Notes: a model not told the origin generated them from the sequence alone. 64,000 bases of DNA from Vicugna pacos (GCF_048564905.1 NC_133021.1:6279501-6343500); one strand, 5' to 3'; numbered from the stretch's first letter, positions 35,340 through 46,659 are shown. Translations and numbers: made by a program.

Positions 35340-36095
35340 TGCGGCTGGGGCACAGGCAGGAGAGGAGAGCAGGCAGCTCAGAGGGCAGTGGGGGCCCCCT
35401 CGAAGGACTCTGGCTTCTCCTCCCCTCAAGAGGATTTCGGAGCAGAGGAGTGATGCGATCAGAACAGGGTCACTCTGGCTTTGGGGTTCAGAATCGACTA
35501 AAAGGGGAGCCCAGTTAGGAAGCAGATTGCAATCGTCCAAGTGAGAGATGGCAGTGACAAGGACAGTGGTGAGAAGTAGTTGGATTCTAGGTTTTGGGGT
35601 TTTTGTTTTGGTATATACATGTTTTATTGAAGTACAGTCAGTTTACAATGCCAGTTTCTGTGTACAGCACAATGCTTCAGTCATACATGAACATACGTAT
35701 GTTTGTTTTCATATTCTTTTTCACCATAAGTTACTATAAGATAATGGATTCTGGTTTTATTTCAAAGGTCAACTCAGTAAAATTTGCTCACTGGACAGAC
35801 TGAGGTACATGAGAGGAGGGAGATTTAATGAAAACTCCAAAGTATTTGGCCTGAATAACTGGCCCCAGCTGGAAAGCATTGTGGGCGGGGTGGGGTTTGG
35901 GAGAAGCTCGATCTGGGACAGTTTGAGTTGTCCATTAGACATCCAGTCAGCTGTCCAGTAGGCAGTGGGAGAAGCCTGGGCTGGAGACCAGGACTTGATG
36001 GACAGGATCACCGAGAGAGTGGTTTCACATCTTGATGTAATCAGTTCAGCTGCCACTGATGGGGGGTGAGAGGCCTTCACGCCTGTCTCAGAGGG
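35340..36095 (+). repeat. ancient interspersed repeat, interrupted by an L1
   Basis: The blocks 'agcagaggagtgatgcgatc', 'cagggtcactctggctttg', 'gcaatcgtccaagtgagag', 'aagtatttggcctgaataac' and 'gttgtccattagacatcc' match, in order, the same ancient element as at 24,785 and 56,990. The library name is not assigned. An L1 tail is inserted at about 35,596-35,744. Confidence 0.6.
35596..35744 (-). mobile_element. short L1 3' end insertion with target duplication
   Basis: The reversed L1 3' terminus ('attgaagtacagtcagttta', 'acagcacaatgcttcagtc') is flanked by near-identical 14-15 bp sequences (35,581-35,595 and 35,745-35,759, both beginning 'tggattct'). It is a strongly 5'-truncated insertion of about 150 bases. 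Confidence 0.85.
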
Positions 36096-36099
36096 ATGG

Positions 36100-36800
36100 A
36101 TCTCCACTTCGGGTAGCTGCTTTGTGTTCTGTGCTGCATGCTGTCAGGAGAAATGACAAAAGCTGCCTTGCAAGGTTCTCGTGGCTAAGCAGTGTGATTA
36201 AAATTCAAGCTGCTGGTTTAAATGTATTGAAGAGTAATTCGGACTTGGATAAAAATTTCTACGTGAAACCTAGCAGATGGAACAAGGCCAGGGCTGCCCA
36301 GTTTCCCTCCTTCCCAGCAGGAAGCTCACAAGTGATGGGAAAAGGAACTGAGTCCTCCCCGAGCCCACCCAGGTGGGACTTTGAGCCGAGTCTCGTGCTG
36401 CTCGGCCTAGAGAAGGAGCAGGTGGTGGTGGGCGGTCAGCACTCCTACTTGACCACCAGCCACAGGATGCAGAGACCGTACCAACTGGTATCATTTGCTC
36501 TTTAAGGAAATTCACACAAAACTGAGTCTTTGGCCTCTAAATATCTTGCCGTATTTGCAAATATTCCGCTACCAATGTTGTAGTAGCCTGAAGTGAAGGA
36601 CTTAAAAGAGGAATTTAAGCATACATCTTAGGGAAAGGGAGAAGCAAGTCACCAAGGGAACTTTGACATCTAGTCTAGTTACTGACCCCCGCTCCCTGAG
36701 TGTGTCCTCAGAGTAACCCGTTAGAGCAGGTGGTAGGGTCGAGATGTGACCGTGTTCTAAGTGAGATTCACTGGAGGTTCTCCAGTGATGGACAGACCAG
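36100..36800. other. unique sequence
   Basis: No repeat or exon is recognised. Confidence 0.4.
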
Positions 36801-36802
36801 GA

Positions 36803-37412
36803 CTTTTATTTTCTTAACTGAAGTACAGTCAGTTACAATGTGTCAGTGTCTGGTGTACAGCAGTGTCCCAGTCATGCATGTACATACATATATTCATTTC
36901 CATATTCTTTTTCATTATAGGTTACCACAAGATATTGAATATAGTTCCCTGTGCTATACAGAAGAAATTTGTTTTTTCATCTATTTTATATGGAGTTATT
37001 AATATTTGGAAATCTCAAACTCCCAGTTTATCCCTTCCCACCCCCTTTCCTGCCAGTAACCATAAGTTTGTTTACTATGTCTGAGTCTGTTTCTATTTTG
37101 TAGATGAGTTCAATAGTGTCTTCTTTTTCTTTCTTTTTTTTTTTTGATTCCACATGTAAGTGATATAATATAGTATTCTTTCTTTCTCACTTCACTTAGA
37201 ATGACAATCTCCAGGTCCATCTATTGCTGCAAATGGCATTATTTTATTCTTTTTTATGGCTGAATAGTATTCCATTGTATAAATATACCACAGCTTCTTT
37301 ATCCAGTCATCTACTGATGGACATTTAGGTTGCTTCTATGTCTTGGCTATTGTAAATAGTGCTGCTATGAACACTGGGGTGCATATATCTTTTCATGTTA
37401 GAGTTCTGGACT
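36803..37412 (-). mobile_element. L1 3' UTR region, antisense, 5'-truncated
   Basis: From 'tgaagtacagtcagttacaa' through 'aatatagttccctgtgctat' and 'ggctgaatagtattccattg' to 'tgctatgaacactggggtgc'. It is moderately young with no intact ORF. Confidence 0.9.
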
Positions 37413-37490
37413 AGGATTTGAACTCATCTGCTGGATCCCAAAGCTACTGCTGTCTGCCTGTCCCTGCTTTTTGGATAACCCTGGAAGCAG
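37410..37490 (+). repeat. MIR-like fragment
   Basis: The phrase 'ggactaggatttgaactc' followed by 'ggatcccaaagctactgc' resembles the MIR core segment. It lies directly against the L1. Confidence 0.5.
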
Positions 37491-37811
37491 GTTTCTATTC
37501 TAACTTCTTAATAACTTTTGTTCTGGTTGTGTTCCCAAAGAAATCGGTTTTGTTACTTCTGTTACTCTGGTCCATTTCATGAGCAGGAGCCAAAAAAATC
37601 TCCCAAACCGTGACTTTTTACCCTAGATTATAAACTTCATTTTTCCAAAAAGACTATATGAACAGTATTTTCCAACTTTAGTGGGTGTTTTTCAAGCATA
37701 TTATGGCAGTGTAAAATACGCTACAGTACTAATATGCAATATGTTACAGGCGAGCAGGACTTCACACTTGCTCATACATGGAACAGACCTGCTTTCATAT
37801 ATTGGCATTCT

Positions 37812-37945
37812 AGGGGGAGGGGACAGCTCAGTGATAGAGTGTGTGCTTAGCATGCCGAGGTCCTGAGTTCAACCCCCAGCACCTCCATTAAAAATAAATA
37901 AACAAACCTAATTACCACCCTCCCCCCAAAAAAACCAAAAACAAA
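37812..37945 (+). mobile_element. camelid tRNA-Ala-derived SINE
   Basis: The A box ('gacagctcagtgatagag'), 'gtgcttagcatgcc', B box ('gagttcaacccccagcacc'), 'aacctaattaccaccc' and the A-rich end are present. It is a complete copy. Confidence 0.9.
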
Positions 37946-37949
37946 AGTC

Positions 37950-38540
37950 AGCCATATATTGATGTTCTGTATGAATTCCTTCAACATAAGGATTCTACTG
38001 TTTTTTTTTTTTTAAGTTTGAAAACAATAGCAAAGAGGAGCAATAGGCAAAGAGCACACTGGTTCAACAAAGACTATGCCAGGCAGTCGGTCATGATGGT
38101 GTTGGGATCTCAGCAGTGGTCCAAGTCCCTGCCGTCGCGCAGCTGGCGTTCCAGGAGAACGTGCACTGAGCAAACAAGCTGAGCACTGGTAAACATGAGG
38201 TTAACATTAGAATTAACATTAGATAAAATGTCTAATGGATTTATCTTAAAAATCTAATGGAGACTTAAAAGAGACGTAACATTTATCCAGCTTTGGAAAC
38301 TATCTGTGGAATACAGATGATAGTTCCAGCATTTTCTCACCAGGGTATATTCTGAACAAATTAGGTATAAAAGTGGGAAAAAAAAGTTTTCATACAGGCA
38401 AGTGTAAAACTATGTTGAAAGAAAATGCCGTCTTAGAACGATCTGCCCTGCTCTTGTAGTTAAAGGAAACACAAAGGGGCTCGTGCTCAGGACCATCGTT
38501 GGTGTTGCAGAACATTGGTCTTTCCTTGAGGCTTCGTTTC
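37950..38540. other. unique sequence
   Basis: Nothing is recognised apart from a run of 12 T near 38,001-38,014. Confidence 0.4.
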
Positions 38541-38544
38541 CAAC

Positions 38545-39145
38545 CACGTGCGTTGGTTTCCAGTGGCTGCAGTAATAAACTATCACAAATGACTGCTTAA
38601 AGCAACAGAAGTTTATTCTCAGAGTTCTGGAAGGCGAGAAGCCCAAAATAAGTCCCCCTGAGCTGAAATCAAGGTGTCAGCAGGCGCGCGCTCCCCTCGC
38701 TGGCTCTAGGGGAGAGTCTGTTTCTTACTTTTTCCGGCTTCTGCGGGCTGCACGGCTGTCCTTGGTGTACGGTGGTGTCACTCCAAGCTACCTGTCTTCA
38801 TGTTGCCCTCTCCACTGAGTGTGTCTGAAAACCCCCTCTGCCTTTCTCAGACAAGGATGCATAGGATTGCATCTAAGGCCTGCCCAGAAAGTCCACGACA
38901 AACCCTTCGAGATCCGTGACTGAACCACATTTTTTGCCATGCATGGGGATGTTCACAAATTCTGGGGGTTAGGACTTGACTTACTGAGGAGGGGAGGTAG
39001 TTAGGTTTGTTTTTTCTTTAATGGTGGCACCGGGGACTGACCCCGAGACCTCATGCATGCTAAGCTCGCGTCTGCCACTGAGCTGTGCCCTGCCCACCTG
39101 GCACTTAGTTTTGAGGCTACCATTCAACGTGCCACACTGTGGTAT
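38545..39145 (-). mobile_element. MLT1 (ERVL-MaLR) LTR with a SINE inserted
   Basis: Antisense MLT1 is visible from 'gctgcagtaataaactatc' and 'caacagaagtttattctc' to the start block 'attctgggggttaggacttg'. It continues after a SINE as 'ttttgaggctaccattcaac'. It is a solitary old LTR. Confidence 0.75.
38984..39105 (-). mobile_element. camelid tRNA-Ala-derived SINE in MLT1
   Basis: The reversed SINE ('aatggtggcaccggggactg', 'catgcatgctaagctcgcg', 'ccactgagctgtg') sits within the MLT1 LTR. Short similar sequences ('acttact' and 'acttagt') at its ends look like a decayed target duplication. Confidence 0.8.
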
Positions 39146-39149
39146 TTCT

Positions 39150-39765
39150 GTGCCTCCAAATAGCTAACCAAAAACGTTAGTAAAAAAGAAAAGTACAAAC
39201 GAAAAAATATATTTACCCTTATACCAAGCCATTGTTACAAGTAGCTGGAATTTTTTTTTAAATTCTGGTTTGTCTATTTGCAGAAAAAAAGTATTTGGTT
39301 TCCAGAAAAAGCGTCCAGAATGATCATGGAGATATGTGGATAGACTGAAAACACTTGGTCTCTGGTCTGGAAAGATGAGACGGGGTGTGACTGAAGTCAT
39401 TTCAAGGGATGTGCCTAGAGTGATCAGTGGTTTTGTTCACCAAATACTGCAATTCTAGAAGCAAGACAGCCCCTCCGCCCCATGCATCCACACGCACCTT
39501 TGACTCTGGGCAGATATTTATGATTGGAGGAGGAATTTGTACGTTTACAGTGAATGAATTTAAGGTACTGACTGTGCTTAGAAGTTAGCTAAATGACACA
39601 TTCACAACAGGCTGAATATGATGAAACTAATATGCTGTTATGATCAAACTAGGGATTCTCTAAGACCAGTTTTACTTCCAAGGTAGCCATCATAAAACCC
39701 AGAGGAGTTCCCTTAATTCCCCTCAGACTACTCTGGTTGCCTTAAGCCAAACTTAGTTTTTTATC
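39150..39765. other. AT-rich unique sequence
   Basis: No repeat or exon is recognised. Confidence 0.4.
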
Positions 39766-39769
39766 ATTT

Positions 39770-39998
39770 GCACTCTTGACTCTAAACTCCAAGTCTGGGC
39801 TGTTCGGTTATTCAAGCTACTAACCACATGATTGATTACTTACATGTAAATTCATCAAAATTAAATTAAAGAGCCAGCTCCTTAGTCATGCTAGCCACAT
39901 TTCAAATGCTCAGAAGCCACGTGGTGTAGCGGCCACCATATTGGACATAAAGGACACTGACATCACTGCAGAAAGCTCCCCTGGACAGTGCTGTTCCA
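39770..39998 (-). mobile_element. ancient non-autonomous DNA transposon (hAT-like)
   Basis: The blocks 'atgctagccacatttcaaat', 'ggccaccatattggacat' and the end 'gacagtgctgttcc' match the common element whose terminus reads 'cagtgctgtccaatagaa'. The library name is not assigned. Confidence 0.55.
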
Positions 39999-40109
39999 AT
40001 GCCACACGCACCTGTGTTCATTGATCACGTCCACTGGGATGTCTTCAGTACACGGAACCTCGACACGTTCCACACCAAGGTCATCTTTCCTTTTCCTCCA
40101 CGACCTTGA

Positions 40110-40560
40110 AACCCACACAGGTAGGTCTGTTCCCCCCCGGTGTTCTCTGTCTTAATAAATGGCACCACTGTTTGCATATCTTACTGAGCCAGAAACCTGA
40201 GTCATTCTTATTTTTCTCTTCTACCTAACCTCCCACACCCATCAGGCAAAAAATGGTATGAATGGTTTTTTCACTCACTACGTGTGCTCAGTCAGTGTCC
40301 TGCTTTCCATCTCTGCTGCTGAATCGGTCCAGGCCACTCTCTCTTCTAGACACAGCTACGGTCCCCTGACGGCCCTCCCTGCTTCCAGCCTTAATGCTCA
40401 ACCTTTCCCCATCTCGCTCTGCTGGTGGAGCGTCTTTCTAAGACTCAAATCCGACTATACTTACAGGATGCCATGGGGTGAAGTCCAAGCTTCCCCACAT
40501 GGTTTACAAAGACCCTGATGGGCCACCTTCCTCGTCACGTTCTCTCCTCCAGCCTCTAGC
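40110..40560 (+). repeat. L2 LINE fragment
   Basis: The blocks 'aataaatggcaccactgttt', 'agccagaaacctgagtcatt', 'ctaagactcaaatccgac', 'gggtgaagtccaagcttcc' and 'acaaagaccctgatgggc' follow the L2 3' region in order. Confidence 0.65.
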
Positions 40561-40564
40561 ACCA

Positions 40565-40790
40565 GCTCGCGTTTCCCGAGCACTTGCTAAGTGCCGGCGC
40601 TGCTCTAGGCGCTTTGCTTGCTTTGCCTCGCATAGTTGTCCTAACCAAGGCCACTGGGTGTGGTTGTTCAGGCCATGCTCCTGTGGACTCTGTGCTCCCG
40701 TGTAAGTGGCACATCCTCCTGTTCCCCAGCTTACAGCAGAGAAATCAGACCTGGAGGGAGGAAGCAACCTGCCCCAGGTGGGGTGTGTCT
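40565..40790 (+). repeat. MIR
   Basis: The phrases 'gagcacttgctaagtgccgg', 'gcgctgctctaggcgctttg' and 'agcagagaaatcagacctgg' follow MIR order. Confidence 0.7.
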
Positions 40791-40794
40791 CCAA

Positions 40795-40895
40795 TCTATT
40801 TGTTTGTTTGTTTGTTTAGAGTTACTGGGGAGTGAAGCCAGGACCTCATGCATGCTAAGCATGTGCTCCACCACTGAGCTATTACCACCCCGCAA
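40795..40895 (-). mobile_element. camelid tRNA-Ala-derived SINE, short
   Basis: Reversed SINE body: 'gagttactggggagtgaag', 'catgcatgctaagcatgtgc' and 'ccaccactgagctatta'. A (TTTG)n stretch at its left represents the tail. The C-rich part is missing. Confidence 0.85.
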
Positions 40896-40899
40896 ACTG

Positions 40900-41610
40900 T
40901 TTTAACTCTTCTGTCCACATAGGCAGTTAAAGGCCACATTTTTAAGTAACAGGTTGGCTTCGGTGAGGACAGGTGCAAAGCCCTGCATCCGTGACTAAGT
41001 AACGCAAACCACAGGTGCGAGGCGGTGGGCTCAAAGCCAAGGGCTCAAAACCGAGGAGGCTTCACTTCTAGAAAGAAACGTTCCCCCTCTCTTTATGAGA
41101 CTGGAAGGTGGAAGAAGGTTTCAAAACTGCCCTCTTACAGGCAGAAGCGATAACCCTTGTGCTGCTTGTGGCCGATCATTCTGGGAACCCGACAGCTTAG
41201 GCCTCTGTGGCATCCTAACCTTTTGATTGTACTGAATGTGGGGCCTGAATTTGACAAAGGCAAAAAACAGAGACGTAATTATTAAATCTCATTTACTGAA
41301 ACCAATCTTACTTTGTGTGATCTTAAAAAAAAGAAAGCATAAAGTACTAGATTCACCAAACCAAGGTAGGACATTCAGAGAATTTAAATCACACACACAC
41401 ACACATAGTCGTGTATAAACTGGTATTTTTATAACATGATAAAATTAGAGTGAAGTCATAAAGCTGGTTGTAAACCAATTTAATTAACTTTAATTTGTAC
41501 AAAAATTCACTTATTCATCAGGAATATAGAAAGACACGTTATAAAATTGGTGTTTACTCCTAAGTCAAATCGTTAAAGATTTTTAAAACTTAGGCTTAAA
41601 AGCTCTGAAT
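40900..41610. other. unique sequence with a (CA)n run
   Basis: A (CA)n run of about eight units lies at 41,390-41,406. No other feature is recognised. Confidence 0.45.
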
Positions 41611-41614
41611 ATGG

Positions 41615-42185
41615 ACTTTCAAGTCTGGCCAAGATGAAGTAACAAAGATCAGGTATATCCTCTCACCTGATAGAAAATCTGAACAAAAGACATAAGTCAC
41701 TGGGTTTGAGATGTTAGCTATGGGCAGTGCAGGACAGGGAGCCCCGAGAGAGAGCAAGCAGGTGAGGGGAGCCCCCCTGCGTGTCCCCGGGAGGGGTCCC
41801 GAGGATGCGCCGCGGAGGGGAGGAGGCGGCTAGCGTCTCAGAGCTGAGGTGGGGGCTGGGAGTCCCAGCCAAGGGCAGGACCAGCTCACAGAGTGCTGAA
41901 GGGGAGGCGAACTCGAGATTTGCAGAGGTCCCCTTTGGACTAGTTGGAAACTGAACAGTAACATATGTCTGAAGAAACTGCACAAAGATGAGGGAAAACC
42001 ACCAGAAAAATCCAAAGGGAACGACTCTTAAAGGTTGCTCAGAGCTGGAAACAGATTTCTTCCCACTGGCCACTGAGTGGGAACCCTCACATTCACACAG
42101 CATCAGGCAGAGCCCTCAGGAGGGAACTGCCACCAGAGAAGGGCACATTAAGGCTGCTCTGGCCCTGCCTGATAAATCTTAAAAG
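41615..42185 (+). mobile_element. possible old L1 5' UTR
   Basis: The phrase 'ggccaagatgaagtaac' followed by a GC-rich purine-strand stretch resembles the start of some old L1 elements. This is from memory and weak. It may equally be unique sequence. Confidence 0.25.
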
Positions 42186-42364
42186 CTAACCTCACATGAA
42201 CCAAGTCATTTCCAAATAATTCTCAGACAGAACTCAAGACTCTGCATTGGAAGACAAGGCGCACAGTTACGTATCAGCAGCCCAGGGCCAGACGGGGCGG
42301 CGTGTGTCCCAGCACACGCCAGCGTGTGGTCAGGTGACAGGGGAAGCCCAGGCAGATCCGGTTC

Positions 42365-42512
42365 AAGTTCTGGCTGCAGCCCTAACGGTGCGGCTTCCCG
42401 TGAGTAGCCTCTCTCAACTTCAGTGTCTTTGTCTCTAAAACGAGGAAAATAATAGCACCCACATTGTTGGAAGACTGAAATGAGATGGTGCGTGCACAGC
42501 ACTTACTCAGGC
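42365..42512 (+). repeat. MIR fragment
   Basis: The phrases 'tgagtagcctctctcaac', 'tctctaaaacgaggaaaata' and 'cacattgttggaagactgaa' match the second half of MIR. Confidence 0.7.
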
Positions 42513-42514
42513 CA

Positions 42515-42900
42515 ACGTTAAAAAAAAAAAAGATAAAGATTAAAGCACCTTCCCCTAAAAATGACAAAATTTCATTTTTTCAAGATGATGCAGTCAGGTG
42601 GGGATTGGGAAAATAACTCACAGCTTAATATTTGTTCTGTTTGTTTTGTTCTGTTTATTTCATTTTTTTTGCCAGAAAAGGGCGACATACAGCTGTAGCC
42701 TTCATTTCTTGCTCTTCCTGTTATTATGAGGAATTAAGCAAACCTCCCAATGCACTGTGGTCCACATTGCAAAAGGAAAAGACACATGAAGCCCGGACAA
42801 CAATACACTGAAACCAGCTCGCACTAACTCATGAAAATCAATCGTCAAATTTTCAGGAATTTTGCGAACTGATTGTTAAACAGCCGTCATTAAAAAGTAA
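42515..42900. other. unique AT-rich sequence
   Basis: No repeat is recognised apart from A- and T-rich runs. Confidence 0.4.
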
Positions 42901-42907
42901 GTTGGCC

Positions 42908-43378
42908 GAGTAATATTCCACTGTATAAATATACCACAACTTCTTTATCCAGTCGCCTGTTGGTGGAGATTGTCATTCTAAGTGAAGGAAGCCAGAAAGA
43001 GGAAGAAAAATATCACATAATATCACTTATACCTGGAATCTAAAAAAAGACAAACGAACTTATTTACAAAACACAAACAGACGCACAGACATAGAAAACA
43101 AACTCATGGTTACCAGGAGGGGAAGTGGGTGCGAAGGGACAAACTGGGAGCTCGACATTTGCAGATACTGACTGGTATATGTAAAATGAACAACAAGTTT
43201 ATCTGTGTAGCGCAGGGAGCTCTATTCAATATCTTGTAGTACCTAATGGTGAAAAAGAATATGGAAACGAATATATGCATGTTCCTATATGACTGGAGTA
43301 CTGTGCTGCACACCGGAAATTGACACAACATTATAAACTGACTACACGTCAATAAAAACATACATATTTCAAAAAAAC
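42908..43378 (+). mobile_element. L1 3' end with inverted 5' part
   Basis: Positions 42,908-42,967 are antisense L1 ('gagtaatattccactgtat', 'ttctttatccagtcgcctg'). From 42,968 the same element continues in sense ('gattgtcattctaagtgaag') through the 3' UTR to 'cacaacattataaactgac' and an A-rich end. The inverted segment lies upstream of the sense segment in an intact L1, and the piece between them is missing. This is the classic 5' inversion left by twin priming. Confidence 0.85.
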
Positions 43379-43384
43379 TAAATT

Positions 43385-43522
43385 GGAGGGCAGGGTATAG
43401 CTCAGTGGTAGAGCGCATGCTTAGCATGCACGAGGTCTGGGTTCAATCCCCAGGACTGCCATTAAATTAAAAAAAAAATTTAAAACATAATTACCTCCCC
43501 CCGTCAAAAATTTTTTTAAAGT
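43385..43522 (+). mobile_element. camelid tRNA-Ala-derived SINE, well preserved
   Basis: The phrases 'agggtatagctcagtggtag', 'gcgcatgcttagcatgcacg', 'ctgggttcaatccccagg' and 'cataattacctcccccc' make this the closest copy to the tRNA-Ala-AGC-like consensus in the window. It lies just downstream of the L1 tail. Confidence 0.95.
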
Positions 43523-43589
43523 AAATTATATAAACTTACAAGTAAATAAATTATATAAAGCAAAGATAATAATACAAGGAAAGAAATTA

Positions 43590-44465
43590 CAAAAAAATCT
43601 CTGATGAATAATTTTAATACCCTCCCCCCGATGAATATTAATACAAAATCCTCATCAAAATACTAGCAAGCAGAATTCAATACCACATTAAAAGAATTAT
43701 ACACTATGGCCAAGTGGGGTTTATTCCTGAAATGCAGTGATGGTTCAACACACAAAAATCAATCAGTATATTTCACCACATTAACAGAATGCTGGGGAAA
43801 AAAAACACACGATCGTCTCGATGCAGAAAAAGCATTTGACAAAATTTGACACCTTTTTATGATAAAAACATAGGAATAGGAGATAACTATCTCAACATAA
43901 TAAAGGCCTACAGGACAAGCTTACAGCTAACATCAGACTCAGTGATGAAAGACTGAAAACTTTTCCTCTGAGATCAGAAACAAAATAGGTATCTGTACAC
44001 CCGTATTTGTAGCAGCATTATTCAAATAGCCAAGAGGTGGAAACTGCCAAGCGTTCACCGACAGATGACTGGATAAAGAAGATGTGTCATATACATACAA
44101 TGAAATACTATTCAGCCTTCAGAAAGTAGGGAAATCCTGACAGCTGCTACACTATGGATGAGTCTAGAGGACATTATGCTCTGTGAAACAAACCAGCCAC
44201 CAAAGACAAATACTGTATGATTCCACTCACACAAAGGACCTAAAGCAGGCCAACTCATAGGAAGAAGTAGAATGGTGGTTGTCAGGGGCTGTGGGAAGGA
44301 GGGAGGGGGAGACGTCATTTAACGGGTAGAGACTGAGTTTTATGAGATGAGAACAGGTCTGGGGACAGCACAGCAATGTGAATATACTGAACATACTGAA
44401 TCACACACTTAAAATGGTCTTGGTAGATTTTATACTGTGTGTTTTACCACAGTCAAAAAACTCTT
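43590..44465 (+). mobile_element. old L1, ORF2 RT segment joined to 3' UTR
   Basis: The part at 43,640-43,975 corresponds to the reverse-transcriptase region ('ggccaagtggggtttattcc', 'tgcagaaaaagcatttgac'). Near 43,985 it jumps to the 3' UTR ('agcagcattattcaaatagc', 'acactatggatgagtctag'), ending at 'ttttaccacagtcaaaaaac'. An internal deletion of a few kilobases is implied. No frame is intact. Confidence 0.75.
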
Positions 44466-44469
44466 TTTA

Positions 44470-45935
44470 AACAAGGATATTAAACACTCAGACCTCATCC
44501 GTTCCCTCATCCTCATCCTACTTTGCTCGGTCCACCCTGGTCCATGCTCTTGAGGTGGCAGCCGTGGTGTTCACGTGGCGGACCTACTACACACAGCTGG
44601 GCTTCTGCACATCGCTGCCCAGCTCAGCTTTCGATGCCGTCACGTTGAGAGTGGACGTCGACCATGATCGGAGGACCTACCCCCACAGAAGTCGGCAAAC
44701 ACTCAAAGGTGTTTGTTCGCCTGTTTGGAGGGCTGGCAGCTGAACCTTTGTTTACCAGCACTCTGGACAGTAAACTCACCGCGGGCACAGGGCCAGAGAT
44801 GATGAGGGTGGGCTTTGAAACACATGAAGTGTCACTTCTGTTCACTGGACCCTGGGGAAAAGGATGTAAATCAAAGACCACCAGGACCTGATGGGGAACG
44901 TGCGTCAAGCCTGCAGTTCTGTGCTTCAGCCTCTACACAGCTGCTCCCTGATTCACAGTGTCCTTGCTGCTCAGGACGACCCAGACCTGCAGAGAAACCT
45001 GCAAAGAAAGCCAAGCCCACAGACCCCGCAGTTCCCCGCAATTAAATCTCTTTAATTTGTGCCAGCAGAGAGACAGCCCAGGGTAAGTTGTTCTGGGATG
45101 CATCCTAATGCAATCAGAGGCCAGAAGCTCCAGACCTTGAGGCCACAAGTGGCGAGGTCTGGCTGATGAGACGTCCTCTGTCTCTTTCTTCAAACTCTTG
45201 CTAATTGCTTGCTAATTTGGCAACCTTGGCGAGCACTGCTATTACATCAGCACGAGCTGGAAGTCACTGGTGCCCCCTCGTGGCAAGCTCTGAGAAAGAG
45301 CGAACCTGGAGCTGCCCAGAAAAGGTGGAAAAGGAAAGGGCACGTCAGGTGACAAGTTCAGGTGCGGAACGGGCGAGTGGCTGGGCTGCACTTGTGCTGT
45401 GAAAGGGGGAGGGGTGGGAGCAGGGCCACACTCTCTCTAGAAATGTGCCAAGTCAATGTCATGCTCCGGAAGGTGTTTTTAAGAACCAGAGGCAGCTTGT
45501 CCTTGTATAAGGAGAGATCACACAGCAAGTGTTAACTGAGGCTGTGTCCACCTCGCCTGGGCGTGTGGCTCAGTCTGGTCCCCATCACACCACCTTCATC
45601 GGAGTCCCCACTATGCTGATCAAAATGCACAGACCCATACAGCACCCACACCTGACAGATTCAGTTTGTCTCGGAGTGAATGTGTGAAACAAGCTTATGA
45701 ACACTGGTGTTTGAGAACCACGTGAATTCAAAGACGAGCAAGAAATTCAGGCAGTGGCCACTGTTGTCCGAGCTGCCTCTCACTGAAAGTCTCTCGTGTA
45801 CTCTGTCCCTGATCAAAGGAGACCGAAGAGGCAGGGTCATTAGGTAGGTTATGTGATCTGGGTGGATTCTGGTCCAGGAAAAGGACATGAGTGAGGCAAT
45901 GGATGACATTTGAAAAACGTATGAAGATCAGTTAA
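44470..45935. other. unique sequence
   Basis: No repeat is recognised with confidence. A + donor look-alike ('cagg|gtaagt') at 45,084 lacks a usable exon. The nearby frames show no known protein. Confidence 0.4.
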
Positions 45936-45945
45936 TAGTATTGCT

Positions 45946-46106
45946 GCTGCTTCTGTTGTTTAAATAACTTTAAGTTGTCCTTTTTTTGTTGGGGGGTAGG
46001 TAATTAGATTTATTTATTTATCACTATTTTTGATGGCGGTACCAGGGACCGAACCCAGGGCCTCTTGCATGCTAAGCATGCACTTTACCCCGGGCTACCC
46101 TCCCCC
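45946..46106 (-). mobile_element. camelid tRNA-Ala-derived SINE with 10-bp target duplication
   Basis: Reversed SINE: 'ggtaattagatttatttat', 'ggtaccagggaccgaacc' and 'gcatgctaagcatgcac'. The direct repeat 'tagtattgct' flanks it at 45,936-45,945 and 46,107-46,116. Confidence 0.85.
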
Positions 46107-46184
46107 TAGTATTGCTTCAACGTTAATGTCCTTGTATTTGAATCTGGTAATACTGTAGTCGCTCTGTATGTGCAGAAGTGGTTG

Positions 46185-46290
46185 CTGGACTTGCAGTGGT
46201 AATCACTTTATGATCTACACGAATGTCAGGTCACTGTGTGGTGCGCCTGAAACTAACATGATATTGTACATCAACTGTATTTCAGCTTAA
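46185..46290 (+). mobile_element. L1 3' terminus scrap
   Basis: The phrases 'gcgcctgaaactaacatgat' and 'attgtacatcaactgtattt' are the last bases of an L1 3' UTR in sense orientation. Confidence 0.65.
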
Positions 46291-46504
46291 AACGTCCTTA
46301 TTCTGATCACTGTACCAAGACGACATATATGGTGGTAACACTGAGGGAAGTGGGTACGGAGTCTCTAGGAATTCTTTGCACTATTTTTTTTTTGGCAACT
46401 TGTTTTTGCAAATACAAAGTTATTTCAAATTTTTAAGTTACAACATTAAAAAAAAGAAAAGAAAAGAAAAAAGCCTTCCACTTGGTAAGTATGCACCTGA
46501 CCTC

Positions 46505-46657
46505 CTTGCTGCTTGAAGTGTGGTCCATGGACCAGCTGCATCTGGGAACTCCTCAGAAACGCAGGTTCTTGGCGGCTCCCAAGAAGCACGGAACCAGAAC
46601 CTGCAGTTTAACAAGATTCTCAGGCAATTCAAAGGCTCATTCAAGTTTGAGAAACAT
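46505..46657 (+). mobile_element. MER5A-like hAT DNA transposon
   Basis: The phrases 'gaagtgtggtccatggacc', 'aacctgcagtttaacaagat', 'tctcaggcaattcaaagg' and 'caagtttgagaaac' match MER5A. It is non-autonomous and ancient. Confidence 0.75.
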
Positions 46658-46659
46658 CA

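Noticed and set aside
41390-41406. CRISPR-like or tandem array signals in simple repeats
   Set aside because: The direct repeats in the window are microsatellites or transposon tails. None has the repeat-spacer spacing of a CRISPR array, and the DNA is mammalian.
43385-43522. a genuine tRNA-Ala gene
   Set aside because: The tRNA-like part is followed by the fixed SINE tail, carries substitutions in the stem regions, and is one of many copies. It is a SINE.
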